Assembly (NCBI RefSeq): GCF_019599465.1
Contig: NZ_RKLR01000001.1
Location: forward strand, 62,001 to 126,000
Direction of reading: 5' to 3'
DNA: 64,000 nt
From: Haloarcula rubra
GTDB lineage: Archaea > Halobacteriota > Halobacteria > Halobacteriales > Haloarculaceae
Made by a program: the position numbers and the translations under genes. Below, piece by piece: positions 42,944-52,277 of the stretch (position 1 is the first letter of the stretch; every line of letters starts with the position of its first letter). The notes beneath the pieces are model-generated. The model saw only the letters and a list, made by a program, of their open reading frames with translations. It was not told where the DNA came from and made no database searches.

Positions 42944-43732
42944 GTGCGGTTCCACCCCGTCCTGCTGGCCGGTCTGCTCGTGCTGAGCGCGGGGTGTAGT
43001 GGTATCGCCGGCCTCGGCAGCGACCCGGCAGAGTCCGTCACGCCGGCGCCGGTCCCCGAGGCGACGACCGGGAGCGAGCAGCGGCCGGCACCCCCGCCGG
43101 GCATCGGCGACGGTGGCATCGAACGAGTAGAGACGCTCGCCGCGAGTCACCAGACGGCCCTCTGGAACCAGTCGTACACCTTCTACGAACGGTACGAACG
43201 GCAGCGGGAGACGCCGAACGGGACGGTCACGCTCGTGCGGAACGAGACGACGCTGGTCGCCGGCCCCCAGCGGTACCTCCACCGACTGCACCGACAGCGG
43301 TACCGGGGCAGCGAGACGCTGAGCCGGTACGAGCAGACGGCGTTCGCCGACGGGGAGCGCTGGTACGAACGCCGAGACGACGGCACCGTCACCGAGACGT
43401 CGGGGACGCTCCGGTTCACGGAGGACAAGTTCGCCTCGGAAGCCGCGTTCTACGTAGCGCGGTACGTCACCGTCACCGAGAGCCGGACGCGGCGAACCCG
43501 GTGGGACGGTCGCGAGTACTTCCGCGTGACCGGGACGGACGGGACACCCCCGTCCGGCCGAGACGTCGACGCCTACACCGTCTCGCTCGTCGTCGACAGT
43601 GACGGGTTGATTCACCGGCTCGACGTCCGGTATCGGACCGGGACGAGGACAGTGTGGTACAGTTTCTGGTACGAGCGCGTCGGCCAGACCAGCGTCCCGA
43701 CGCCGGGATGGGTCGGCGCCGACGGAGGGTGA
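42944..43732 (+). CDS. Haloarchaeal lipoprotein of unknown function
   Basis: A 262-residue exported protein. The signal VRFHPVLLAGLLVLSAGCSG ends in a lipobox Cys at residue 18. The mature part has a Pro/Thr/Glu-rich linker, then a Tyr/Arg/Glu-rich region with many short beta-like repeats (SYTFYERYERQRETPNGTV) similar to uncharacterised haloarchaeal surface proteins. The start is GTG 42944, which places the lipobox at a normal distance. Divergent from gatE. Confidence 0.75.
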   Translation: MRFHPVLLAGLLVLSAGCSGIAGLGSDPAESVTPAPVPEATTGSEQRPAPPPGIGDGGIERVETLAASHQTALWNQSYTFYERYERQRETPNGTVTLVRNETTLVAGPQRYLHRLHRQRYRGSETLSRYEQTAFADGERWYERRDDGTVTETSGTLRFTEDKFASEAAFYVARYVTVTESRTRRTRWDGREYFRVTGTDGTPPSGRDVDAYTVSLVVDSDGLIHRLDVRYRTGTRTVWYSFWYERVGQTSVPTPGWVGADGG

Positions 43733-43879
43733 GAAACCATCACGCCAGTCGTCGTTCCTCGTTCGCTATTCGAGGACCGACTCCCGCACTATCGTTCGGT
43801 CGCCGCTCCTCACTACTCCTCCACGGCTCCCGATGGTTGCCGTTCCAGTACGAGACCCCTCGCTTCGCTCGGCGTCTCG

Positions 43880-45286
43880 CTACTCGTCGCCGAGAATCCC
43901 GCGCTCGGTCATCTTCGCGGGGTCCAGCACCTCGTCGACTTCGTCCTCGTCTAGGTACCCCTCTTCGAGGACGACCTCTCGAATCGTCTTGTCCTCGGCA
44001 AGGGCCTTCTTCGCGACCTTGCTGGCCTTGTCGTAGCCGATAGCGGGGTTGAGCGCCGTCGCCAGCGCCATGCTCTGTTCGACGCGCTCGGCGCAGTACT
44101 CCTCGTCTGCCTCCAGTTTGGCGACGAACTTCTCGGCGAACACCTCGCTCCCGTTGGCGATGAGACGGGCCGACTGCAGGAAGTTCGAGGCCAGCACCGG
44201 CTTGTAGAGGTTGAGGTCTATCTGTCCCTCGGCGGCACCGGCCGAGACGGCCGCGTCGTTGCCGACGACCTGCTTGTGGAGTTGATTGACCGCCTCGGCG
44301 ACGACGGGGTTGATCTTGCCGGGCATGATAGAGGACCCGGGCTGGTTCTCCGGTTGGTCGATTTCGCCGAGGCCGTTCCGTGGCCCCGACGCGAGGAGTC
44401 GCAGGTCGTTCGCGATCTTGTTCAGCGACCCCGCGACGGTCCGGAGTGCGCCGTGGGCCTCGCTCATCGCGTCGTGAGCGGCCTGCGCCTCGAAGTGGTT
44501 GTCGGCCTCGCGGAAGTCGACGCCGCTCTCCTCGCTGATGTACTCGGCCGCTTTCTCGGGGAACTCGGGGTGGGTGTTGAGGCCGGTGCCGACGGCAGTC
44601 CCACCGAGCGCGAGTTCCGAGAGTCGGCCCTCCACGTCCTGGACGCGGGAGATGCCCTTCTCTACCTGCGTGCGGTAGCCCGAGAACTCCTGTCCGAGCA
44701 TGATGGGCGTCGCGTCCTGCAGGTGGGTTCGGCCGGTCTTGACGACGTTCTCGAACTCGGATTCTTTCTCGGCGAGGGCGTCACGCAGGGTCTTCAGCGC
44801 CGGGAGGACGTCCTTCTCGACGGCCTCGAGCGAGGCGACGTGCATCGCCGTCGGGACGACGTCGTTCGAGGACTGCCCGAAGTTGACGTGGTCGTTCGGG
44901 TGAATCTCGCGAGTGCCGATTTCGCCGCCGTACAGTTCGGTCGCGCGGTTCGAGATGACCTCGTTGGCGTTCATGTTCGAGGAGGTGCCCGACCCGGTCT
45001 GGAACACGTCGACCGGGAACTGGTCGTCGTGGTCCCCCGCGATGACCTCGTCTGCGGCCTCGATGATACACTCGGCCTTGTCCTCGGGAATCATCTCCAG
45101 GTCGCGGTTGGCCTGTGCGGCGGCCTTCTTGACGATACCGAGTGCCCGGACGAAACGGCGTCCGAAGGTGACGTCGCTGATGGGGAAGTTCTGAATCGCA
45201 CGCTGTGTCTGTGCGCCCCAGTACGCGTCGGCCGGAACCTCCATCTCGCCGAGACTGTCCCGTTCGGTCCTGAACTCGTCACTCAT
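43880..45286 (-). CDS. fumC: Class II fumarase
   Basis: Tricarboxylic-acid-cycle enzyme interconverting fumarate and malate, 468 residues. Signature GSSIMPGKINPVVAEAVNQL is in the C-terminal third, and TGSGTSSNMNANEVISNRA and GRTHLQDATPIMLGQEFSGY complete the three conserved regions of the fumarase/aspartase superfamily. It is monocistronic. A perfect 9-bp inverted repeat surrounds its promoter and is listed separately. Confidence 0.96.
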   Translation of the reverse strand: MSDEFRTERDSLGEMEVPADAYWGAQTQRAIQNFPISDVTFGRRFVRALGIVKKAAAQANRDLEMIPEDKAECIIEAADEVIAGDHDDQFPVDVFQTGSGTSSNMNANEVISNRATELYGGEIGTREIHPNDHVNFGQSSNDVVPTAMHVASLEAVEKDVLPALKTLRDALAEKESEFENVVKTGRTHLQDATPIMLGQEFSGYRTQVEKGISRVQDVEGRLSELALGGTAVGTGLNTHPEFPEKAAEYISEESGVDFREADNHFEAQAAHDAMSEAHGALRTVAGSLNKIANDLRLLASGPRNGLGEIDQPENQPGSSIMPGKINPVVAEAVNQLHKQVVGNDAAVSAGAAEGQIDLNLYKPVLASNFLQSARLIANGSEVFAEKFVAKLEADEEYCAERVEQSMALATALNPAIGYDKASKVAKKALAEDKTIREVVLEEGYLDEDEVDEVLDPAKMTERGILGDE

Positions 45287-45290
45287 ACGT

Positions 45291-45326
45291 CCGGTGGGTC
45301 GAACGCCCGCTCGTAAAACCCACCGG
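45291..45326 (-). promoter_or_regulatory. Promoter of fumC with a perfect 9-bp inverted repeat (putative operator)
   Basis: CCGGTGGGT (45291-45299) and ACCCACCGG (45318-45326) are exact reverse complements separated by 18 bases. On the minus strand the upstream arm adjoins and partly enters the TTTTAC box (45313-45318), which lies 27-32 bases before the fumC ATG; the downstream arm lies 5 bases before the ATG. This is the layout expected for a dimeric regulator that blocks the promoter or initiation. Confidence 0.55.
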
Positions 45327-45689
45327 TACGCGCCGGCACACCCCGTCGAACCCCACGCAGTTGTGAAAATACGAGGTACTTCTACAACAATATTTTCCCA
45401 CTCTCCAGTCGAAACGTGGGTCGAGGAGGGGCCGGTTGCAGCGTGTGGCAGTCGAGAGTTAAACTCGGGAGTGAGTTAATTATTGTACTGAGCTAAACTG
45501 CCGAAATGTGTCTCCTCAGCACTCGAGTGTCGAAAATCGCCTACTGTGATAACTCCACCCAAGCGGGAGAAAGTTACAGCCGAAACCTCTCACAAGATAA
45601 CTCCCAGACTGCCGATTTCGGGCGTCTGAGGGGCCGAATGACATGCATGAATATTCGGAAGCATTAAGTGTTGCGTGTATCCACTTAGG
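45327..45689. other. Intergenic region between fumC and the ABC importer
   Basis: No gene is supported in these 363 bases. AT-rich patches occur near 45363-45400 and 45470-45490. At the right end GCATTAAGTG (45661-45670) lies 20-29 bases before an ATG at 45690 and is probably the promoter of the importer operon. Confidence 0.5.
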
Positions 45690-46018
45690 ATGAGTTCGAC
45701 TCCACGGTGACACCCATGATTGACGACCCCGTCTCACACCTGTCACGTTCTCGGTCGGTCGGTTCGAGAGCGTCGTCGGGTGTGTTTCTCGTCGTCGGTC
45801 CTGGCGGCCGCGTCGCCGACGACCGATACGGCGGAACGACGACGGGCGACAGTGGTACACCAGCGGTTTCGACGGCAGGCAGACGCGTTCACTGGTGGGT
45901 GAACGACTCGACAGCAGGCAGCGGCGGACCCGTGACGACGGCGTCCCGTCCGTCCCGAACCCGGGGCGCCCGGCCCGCCGCAGTGGTGTACGACGAACTC
46001 ACGTCCGCGTACGACTGA
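45690..46018 (+). pseudogene. Possible remnant of a sugar-binding-protein gene ahead of the ABC permeases
   Basis: ATG 45690 sits 20-29 bases after a TATA-like box and opens MSSTPR before a TGA at 45708-45710. The frame from ATG 45716 to TGA 46016-46018 has a poorly biased, Arg/Ser-rich body but ends ARPAAVVYDELTSAYD, which resembles the C-terminal tail of ABC sugar-binding proteins, and stops seven bases before the first permease. The pattern fits a binding-protein gene reduced to its ends. An alternative is a short regulatory leader. I do not see homology in the middle part. Confidence 0.35.
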
Positions 46019-46025
46019 CACAACT

Positions 46026-47096
46026 ATGCGCGAGATACTCAATAGACTCAGAACTGCCGGAGATTCACTCCGGTCGGTGGTATCGAGAGACGAATCGGAC
46101 GGGCAAACACTTGCGACAGACGGTGGGACCGAAACAGCAGTGGGCGACCGACGGCGCGATACTCTCAGAAACTCGCTGCCGGTCGAGTGGGAACTCATCG
46201 AATCCGCGCCGTTCTGGCTCCCCCCGGTGCTACTGGCGGCGTTCTTCGTCTACGGGGCTATCGCGTGGAACGCCGTCCTCTCGCTGACGGACTTCCAGGG
46301 ACTGGGTGAGCCCAGTTACGGCCAACTGGACCTCAGCATGTACGCCCAGATGGCCAGCGACGGGGCGTTCTGGCAGGCCACACAGAACACGCTCGTCTTG
46401 CTGGTGGTGTTTACCATATTCTGTCTGGCACTCGGCCTCTTCGTGGCCATCCTCATCGACCAGAACATCCGCTTCGAGAACACCTTCCGGACCATCTACT
46501 TGCTGCCGATGGCCCTGTCCTTCGTCGTGACGGCGACGATGTGGTCGTGGGTGTACAACGCGAAGAACGGCGTGTTCAATCAACTGCTTCGACTGCTCAA
46601 CCTCGAAGGACTCATCATCACCCTGCTGAAGCCCGCAGGGGTTACCGCCGAAGTGGTGCAGTGGCTGTCGTGGAACACGACGGCCCTCGCCGCCGTCATC
46701 TTCGCGCTCATCTGGCAGTTCAGCGGCTACGCGATGGTCGTGTTCCTCGCCGGGTTGCGCGCGATTCCGACCGAACACTACGAGGCCGCACGCGTCGACG
46801 GCGCGTCGACCGTGCGGATGTACATGCGCGTCATCATCCCGCAACTCCGAGCCTCGGCCGTCTCGGCGTCGGTCGTGCTGATGGTGTTCGCGCTGAAGGC
46901 GTTCGACTTCATCTACTCGCTCCGCGGCTCACAGCCAGGGGCGAACATGGACATCCTGGCGACGATGATGTACCGCGTGGCGTTCGACAGTCTCCGATGG
47001 GCCTACGGGTCGGCCATCGCGATCGTGCTGTTCCTGCTCGCGTTGCTGGTCATCGGACCGTATCTATACAGCGAATACAGACGAGGTGAACTATGA
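46026..47096 (+). CDS. Sugar ABC transporter permease (MalF-type)
   Basis: Inner-membrane permease of 356 residues with a cytoplasmic N terminus of about 60 residues, then six membrane helices. The EAA loop, which contacts the ATPase, reads YEAARVDGASTVRMYMRVII near residue 256. It resembles the CUT1 family of sugar importers. It overlaps the second permease by ATGA. No substrate-binding protein gene is present upstream, where one is normally found. Confidence 0.9.
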   Translation: MREILNRLRTAGDSLRSVVSRDESDGQTLATDGGTETAVGDRRRDTLRNSLPVEWELIESAPFWLPPVLLAAFFVYGAIAWNAVLSLTDFQGLGEPSYGQLDLSMYAQMASDGAFWQATQNTLVLLVVFTIFCLALGLFVAILIDQNIRFENTFRTIYLLPMALSFVVTATMWSWVYNAKNGVFNQLLRLLNLEGLIITLLKPAGVTAEVVQWLSWNTTALAAVIFALIWQFSGYAMVVFLAGLRAIPTEHYEAARVDGASTVRMYMRVIIPQLRASAVSASVVLMVFALKAFDFIYSLRGSQPGANMDILATMMYRVAFDSLRWAYGSAIAIVLFLLALLVIGPYLYSEYRRGEL

Positions 47097-48025
47097 GTAC
47101 CGAGAGTCGTAACCCCCTGTCGAAGATACAGGAGATGGAGAACAGCCGCATCGGACTGTACGCCGTCCTCCTGTTCGGTCTGGTCTTCTACCTCTTCCCG
47201 GTGGAGACGGCCGTGATGACGATGTTCAAGACACAGCAGTCGTTCATCGAGACGGTGCCGTTCGCACCGCCGAGCGCCGACGGGTTCACCCTCGAGGCGC
47301 TCACGACGGCGTGGAACACGCTCCGTCCCGGCCTTATCAACTCGATGATAATGGCCATCCCGGCCACTATCCTCTCGGCGCTGTTCGGGAGCCTCACCGC
47401 GTACGGGCTGACGACTATCAGTTGGCGCGGACAGGTCGGCGTCGTCGTGTTCATCATCGCCGGTATCTTCATCCCGTATCAGGCGGTGCTGGTGCCGCTC
47501 GCACAGTTCTGGTACCAGATTCTGCCGGACCTCCTCAACGGGTTCGTCAACACCGTCTTCGGCTTCGCCACCGGTGGCAACTGGACGTATCCGATTCGAA
47601 ACGGTTACCTCCAGCTGTTCCAGCTCTCGGTGACCCACGCCGCCTACGGGATTCCCATCTGTACGCTGCTGTTCCGGTCGTACTACCAGAGCATCTCCGA
47701 CGAGATGATAGAGGCCGCCCGCCTCGACGGCGCGACGGCGTTCAGCATCTACAAGAACATCATCCTGCCGCTGTCGCTTCCGATGTTCGCGGTGACGCTC
47801 ATCTACCAGTTCACGCAGGTGTACAACGACCTGCTGTTCGCGCTGGTGCTCGTCAACGAGCCGTCCTCACAGGTGGCGACCCAGCGACTCGCCGCACTGA
47901 CCGGCGGTGTCGTCCAGTCGTTCAACACCACGATGGCCGGTGCCATCGTCGCAGCACTCCCGACGCTACTGGTCTACATCGTCTTCGGTGAACAGTTCGC
48001 GAAGGGTGTCGCGGGGGAGACCTAA
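47093..48025 (+). CDS. Sugar ABC transporter permease (MalG-type)
   Basis: Second permease of the CUT1 importer, 310 residues and six helices. The EAA motif is MIEAARLDGATAFSIYKNII. The N terminus contains GLYAVLLFGLVFYLFPVETA. ATG 47093 overlaps the stop of the first permease, and the ATPase gene starts 14 bases after its stop, so the three genes form one operon. Substrate is probably a sugar or polyol by family. Confidence 0.9.
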   Translation: MSTESRNPLSKIQEMENSRIGLYAVLLFGLVFYLFPVETAVMTMFKTQQSFIETVPFAPPSADGFTLEALTTAWNTLRPGLINSMIMAIPATILSALFGSLTAYGLTTISWRGQVGVVVFIIAGIFIPYQAVLVPLAQFWYQILPDLLNGFVNTVFGFATGGNWTYPIRNGYLQLFQLSVTHAAYGIPICTLLFRSYYQSISDEMIEAARLDGATAFSIYKNIILPLSLPMFAVTLIYQFTQVYNDLLFALVLVNEPSSQVATQRLAALTGGVVQSFNTTMAGAIVAALPTLLVYIVFGEQFAKGVAGET

Positions 48026-48039
48026 CGGAGGCTGACACG

Positions 48040-49182
48040 ATGGCACAACTCACACTCGACGACGTAACGAAGATATTCCACGACGACGACGAGGGCGAAA
48101 TCGTCGCCGTCGACGAGGTATCGGTCGACATCGAGGACGGCGAGTTCCTCTGTGTCGTCGGTCCCTCCGGATGCGGGAAGTCCACGACGCTCCGGATGAT
48201 AGCCGGCCTCGAAGACATCAGCTCCGGCGAGATTCGACTCGGCGGCGAGATAATCAACGACCAACCGCCCGCCCAGCGAGACGTGGCGATGGTGTTCCAG
48301 TCCTACGCCCTCTACCCGCACATGACCGTGCGGGAGAACATGGCGTTCGGACTGGAGCAGTCAACCGACATGTCCGACGAGCAGATAGCACAGCAGGTCG
48401 AAGAGGCGACGGACCTGCTCGGCATCGACGACCTAATCGACCGCAAGCCCGGCGAACTCTCCGGTGGGCAGCAACAGCGCGTCGCACTGGGCCGCGCTAT
48501 CGTCCGTGACCCGGAGGTGTTCCTGATGGACGAGCCGCTGGCGAATCTGGACGCCAAACTGCGGGCGGAGATGCGCACCGAACTCCAGCATCTCCAGGAA
48601 CGACTCGGCGTGACCACCGTCTACGTCACGCACGACCAGACGGAGGCGATGACGATGTCCGACCGCATCGCCATCCTCAACGACGGGAAACTCCAGCAGG
48701 CCGCGACGCCGCTGGAGTGTTACCACGAACCGAACAACATGTTCGTCGCCGGGTTCATCGGCGAACCCTCGATGAACTTCTTCGACGTCGACCGACGTGG
48801 CTCGACGCTCGTCGCCGACGACTTCGAGTACGACCTCTCCGAGGAGACGGCGCGCGAACTGGGCGACCGCACCGACCTCACACTCGGTATCCGACCGGAG
48901 GACATCGAACTCGTCGAGGGCGGTTCCGGCGCCCACGACTACGCCGGCGTCGTCGACGTCGTCGAACCGCGTGGGAGCGAGAACACCGTCCACATGACGT
49001 TCGACGCGAGCGACAGTGCGAACTTCGTCGCCACCGTCGACGGGATGCGCGACGTCGAATGGGGCGAACACGTCACCGTCCGGTTCCCCGAGGAGGCCAT
49101 CCACGTCTTCGACTCGGCGACCGGCGAAGCGGTTCGGAACCGGGAACTCGACTCCGTCGAGAAGGTCGAACCTATCGTCTGA
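48040..49182 (+). CDS. Sugar ABC transporter ATP-binding protein (MalK/UgpC-type)
   Basis: ATPase of 380 residues with Walker A GPSGCGKSTT, Q-loop QSYALYPHM, signature LSGGQQQRVALGRA and Walker B VFLMDEPLANLD. A regulatory TOBE/OB domain follows (about 240-380) with DLTLGIRPEDIELVEGGS. This C-terminal domain is typical of CUT1 ATPases that can be shared among several permeases, so this importer could be served by a binding protein encoded elsewhere. Confidence 0.93.
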   Translation: MAQLTLDDVTKIFHDDDEGEIVAVDEVSVDIEDGEFLCVVGPSGCGKSTTLRMIAGLEDISSGEIRLGGEIINDQPPAQRDVAMVFQSYALYPHMTVRENMAFGLEQSTDMSDEQIAQQVEEATDLLGIDDLIDRKPGELSGGQQQRVALGRAIVRDPEVFLMDEPLANLDAKLRAEMRTELQHLQERLGVTTVYVTHDQTEAMTMSDRIAILNDGKLQQAATPLECYHEPNNMFVAGFIGEPSMNFFDVDRRGSTLVADDFEYDLSEETARELGDRTDLTLGIRPEDIELVEGGSGAHDYAGVVDVVEPRGSENTVHMTFDASDSANFVATVDGMRDVEWGEHVTVRFPEEAIHVFDSATGEAVRNRELDSVEKVEPIV

Positions 49183-49209
49183 CTCGGCCGCGTCCTTCGC
49201 GGTCAGTTC

Positions 49210-50190
49210 TCAGGTCCAGCGGTCCAACCCCGTCTGGACGACCGATTCTTCGATGCGTTCGAACCCACGAGCCACTTCCTCGGCGTCGACCTCCCACTCC
49301 TCGGTGACGAACCGTCGGGCCGCGTCGAGGTCGGGGTCGACGTCGGTCGGAATCTCGTACTCGTCGGTGACGGCGGGGTCGAGGAACAGCGACCGAATCC
49401 GGTCGGCGTGGTCGACGTGCTCGCCGCGCGCCTCGAGGACGCCGTAGAGGTCACCGTGCTCGTGAATCTCCTTGACTGCCGTCTTGGGGCCGATACCCGA
49501 GACGCCCTCGTTGAAGTCGGTCCCCATGAGGATGGCGGCGTCGACGAGTTGCTCCCACGTGAGGTCGTGTCGCGTCAGGGTCGCCTCGAACTCCATCAGT
49601 TCCGGGTCGCCGCTGGACGTGAGTTGCCGGAGCGTGTACGGCGCCCCGAACAGCAGTGCGTCGTAGTCTTCGGTCCCGACGTAGTCGACGTCACCCTGCC
49701 GAGCCATGTAGGCGGCCTGTCCCTCGCCCTCGGCCGGCGCGTCGACGACCGGGACGTCCAGTATCTCCAGCAGTTCCCGCGTCGTCTCGACGATGGTGTC
49801 GGTGAGCCGCTGGGTGCGGGAGTCGAGTTTCGCCACGCGAACCGAGTCGCCGGCCTCGCGGGCGTCCTCGAGTTCGTCCTCGTACCGTTCACGCTGTTCG
49901 CGCCGCTTCGCCACCTCGTCGTCCTTCAGGTCGGTGACGGCGCCGTCGAAGACGAACACGGGCGTCAGGTCGTGCTCGAAGAACTTCGGCAGCCCCTGCA
50001 CGACGCCTATGAGGTTCGCCACCTCGGTGCCGTCGGCCGTGGTGTACTTCGCGTCGCTCGTGAACTTCACCGTCGTCGTCAGGTAGCGGTAGAGCCAGTT
50101 GTGGGCGTCGACGGCGACGACGCTCCCGTCGAGGTCCTCGAACGACACGTCCTCGATGGCCGCCAGCGAGCGGAGGTCTGCGTTTCCCAT
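49210..50190 (-). CDS. fen1: Flap endonuclease 1
   Basis: Structure-specific nuclease that removes flaps in replication and repair, 326 residues. It has [15 protein letters not shown] and [13 protein letters not shown] at the N terminus, [20 protein letters not shown] (XPG-I acidic cluster) and a helix-hairpin-helix [17 protein letters not shown]. The last residues, [11 protein letters not shown], hold a PCNA-binding-like motif QTGLDRW. ATG 50190 gives the normal N terminus; the extension to 50265 does not. It is convergent with the ABC operon. Confidence 0.95.
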   Translation of the reverse strand: MGNADLRSLAAIEDVSFEDLDGSVVAVDAHNWLYRYLTTTVKFTSDAKYTTADGTEVANLIGVVQGLPKFFEHDLTPVFVFDGAVTDLKDDEVAKRREQRERYEDELEDAREAGDSVRVAKLDSRTQRLTDTIVETTRELLEILDVPVVDAPAEGEGQAAYMARQGDVDYVGTEDYDALLFGAPYTLRQLTSSGDPELMEFEATLTRHDLTWEQLVDAAILMGTDFNEGVSGIGPKTAVKEIHEHGDLYGVLEARGEHVDHADRIRSLFLDPAVTDEYEIPTDVDPDLDAARRFVTEEWEVDAEEVARGFERIEESVVQTGLDRWT

Positions 50191-50270
50191 TGGCGAGCGT
50201 TGGACGGACAGCGGTTTGAATCTCCCGGGACGAGCAAGATTGAACTGCGTGTGGGACGTCGTCACACGAC

Positions 50271-51077
50271 ATGTCCGTGGTGGACAGGCTCAGGCGGCCG
50301 GAGTACACCGGTGCCGACCGCTGTCTCCCGTGTACGGTCGTCAACGGCCTCGTCGCCGTGGTGCTCTCGGTACTGGCGGCTGGCGTCGCCGTCGCGGCCG
50401 GTGCGACGGCGCTCGCACTGCCGGCCGCGCTGGCCGTCGCGCTCCCGTCGGCGGCCGCCATCTATCTGCGGGGCTACCTCGTCCCCGGCACGCCGACGCT
50501 GACGAAGCGGTACCTGCCCGAGCGAGTCCGCCGGATGTTCGGGAAGGCCCCGACGAGCAAGTCCCAGAGTCCCGGCCCGCCGCCCGACGTCGACGTCGAA
50601 GCGATACTCCTCGAGGTGGGTGCCGTCGAGCCCTGCGGCGACGACCTGTGTCTGACCGAGTGGTACGGCGAGATGTGGCGAGACGCGCTCGACAGTCACG
50701 ACCCGGACCGAGCGACGTTGCTGGACCGACTGGACGTCGACGCGTCGACGGTCGAGTTCGAGGAACACGGCGACGCCTTCCGCGCACGCGTCGGCGAGCG
50801 GTACGTCGGGACGTGGGAGTCCCGTCCGGCGTTCGAAGCCGACGTCGCCAACGCGGCGGTCCTACGGGAGACCTACGACGACTGGGACCACCTCTCGGTC
50901 GCACAGCGCGGACAGGTCCTGAACGGTCTTCGCCTGTTCGTCGATACCTGCCCGCGCTGTGGCGGGACGCCGACGTTCGACACCGAGACGGTCCAGTCGT
51001 GCTGTAGCGAACACGAGGTCGCGGCGGTCACCTGTGAGAACTGTGCGGCGCGCCTGTTCGAATCGAACCCGGTCTAG
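50271..51077 (+). CDS. Membrane-anchored cysteine-rich protein of unknown function
   Basis: A 268-residue protein: N-terminal CLPCTVVNG, two adjacent hydrophobic segments (about 24-68), a polar linker, and a C-terminal soluble domain with CPRCGG and CENCAARL, suggesting a zinc ribbon, plus CGDDLCL. Such proteins are often found beside fen1 in haloarchaea, but no function is known to me. It is divergent from fen1 and overlaps the convergent acetyltransferase gene by four bases at the stop codons. Confidence 0.65.
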   Translation: MSVVDRLRRPEYTGADRCLPCTVVNGLVAVVLSVLAAGVAVAAGATALALPAALAVALPSAAAIYLRGYLVPGTPTLTKRYLPERVRRMFGKAPTSKSQSPGPPPDVDVEAILLEVGAVEPCGDDLCLTEWYGEMWRDALDSHDPDRATLLDRLDVDASTVEFEEHGDAFRARVGERYVGTWESRPAFEADVANAAVLRETYDDWDHLSVAQRGQVLNGLRLFVDTCPRCGGTPTFDTETVQSCCSEHEVAAVTCENCAARLFESNPV

Positions 51078-51598
51078 ACGGGGGCCGGGACCACGTCGGG
51101 CGGGCCGGCGTCGCGTTTCTCGGCCAGAAACGACTCCTCGGCGTCGGAGAGGTCGCGGTCGCGGTACACGTCGAGGCCGGCCTGATAGCGAGCGTCCTCG
51201 CGCGTCCCGGGCCACTCCAGCGTGAGTTCTCCGAGGCCGCGCTCCTCGCCGGTGAAGGCGAACCCCGCGCGGTACGCCGCCTGATACGAGAACGGGTTGT
51301 TGACGCCGATGGTGACCCGGTCGTACCCCCGTTCGACGGCCCGGTCGCGGACGAACCGGAGGAGTCTGGCACCGAGACGGTCACCCTGCCGGTCCTGTCG
51401 GACAGTGACGTACCGGATACACAGCGTGTCGGCGTCGGTGCGGTCCGCGTCGAACGCCGCCGCCGCTACGACGCCGTCGTCCCCGACGACGGCCTTCCCC
51501 GTCGACGTCATCACGAACTTCCCGGCGTAGGCGAACCGTTCGTGGTCGAGGCGAAGCCGATGCCCGTCCTCGGGCCACCCGAGCAACGCGAACTCCAT
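51074..51598 (-). CDS. GNAT-family N-acetyltransferase
   Basis: A 174-residue acetyltransferase with the acetyl-CoA loop QDRQGDRLGARLLRFVRDRA (Q/R-x-x-G-x-G/A-like) and INHAPFSY-like GVNNPFSYQAAYRAGFAF in motif B. ATG 51598 is chosen since the extension to 51742 is Arg-rich and unrelated. It is divergent from the methyltransferase gene. Acceptor substrate unknown. Confidence 0.83.
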   Translation of the reverse strand: MEFALLGWPEDGHRLRLDHERFAYAGKFVMTSTGKAVVGDDGVVAAAAFDADRTDADTLCIRYVTVRQDRQGDRLGARLLRFVRDRAVERGYDRVTIGVNNPFSYQAAYRAGFAFTGEERGLGELTLEWPGTREDARYQAGLDVYRDRDLSDAEESFLAEKRDAGPPDVVPAPV

Positions 51599-51675
51599 AC
51601 GGCAACTGCGGCTTCGAGCGAGTAGTACCCTGCGACCGGCGGAGCGGTTTAGTGACCGCTGGGTGAACGCAGCGT

Positions 51676-52257
51676 ATGCACGGTGACGTCGGCCCGTTCG
51701 ACCGGTTCGCGCCGCTGTACGACCTCGTGATGCCGCCGGCACGAGCGAGCAAGTTACGACGCGGACTCGCGCTGGCGACCCGAGAGGTCGACCGAGTCGT
51801 CGACGTGGGCGGTGGCCCGGGGCGGGCCATCAGACGGCTCGACCTGCCGGAGCGAATCGTCGTCGACGCCGCGCCCGGGATGCTCCGGCGAGCACGCAGT
51901 CACGGCCTCGTCGCAATCGCGGGTGACGCCGGCCGTCTCCCGCTCGCGACAGAGAGCGCCGACGCGGTGCTGATAGTCGACGCTCTCCACCACATGCCGG
52001 CGGTCGACGCAGTCTTCGCGGAGGCCGCGCGCGTCCTCAGACCCGGCGGGGTCCTCGTCGTCCGGGAGTTCGACCCCGCGACGCTCCGCGGGCGAGGCCT
52101 CGTCGCGGCGGAGCATCTCGTCGGGTTCGACTCGGCGTTCTTCACGCCGGACGAACTGGCGACGCGGCTGGCGTCGGCCGGACTGGACCCGACAGTGCTC
52201 GAACGCGGCTTCGGATACACGGTCGTCGGTGTCGAGGAAAGCGAGAGAGCAAAGTGA
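51676..52257 (+). CDS. Class I SAM-dependent methyltransferase (UbiE/COQ5-like)
   Basis: A 193-residue methyltransferase. Motif I is VDVGGGPGRAIRRLD; motif II-like IVVDAAPGMLRRAR; and LIVDALHHMP followed by EAARVLRPGGVLVVREF are typical of small-molecule methyltransferases such as UbiE/MenG. The family cannot be resolved further from sequence alone. It is followed by a DUF3054-type gene 20 bases later on the same strand. Confidence 0.85.
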   Translation: MHGDVGPFDRFAPLYDLVMPPARASKLRRGLALATREVDRVVDVGGGPGRAIRRLDLPERIVVDAAPGMLRRARSHGLVAIAGDAGRLPLATESADAVLIVDALHHMPAVDAVFAEAARVLRPGGVLVVREFDPATLRGRGLVAAEHLVGFDSAFFTPDELATRLASAGLDPTVLERGFGYTVVGVEESERAK

Positions 52258-52277
52258 CCCGGGGTCGAAGCGCGAGC

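Noticed and set aside
45895-46287. Frame overlapping the start of the first sugar permease
   Set aside because: Arg/Ser-rich and out of frame with the permease, whose start and operon overlap are clear.
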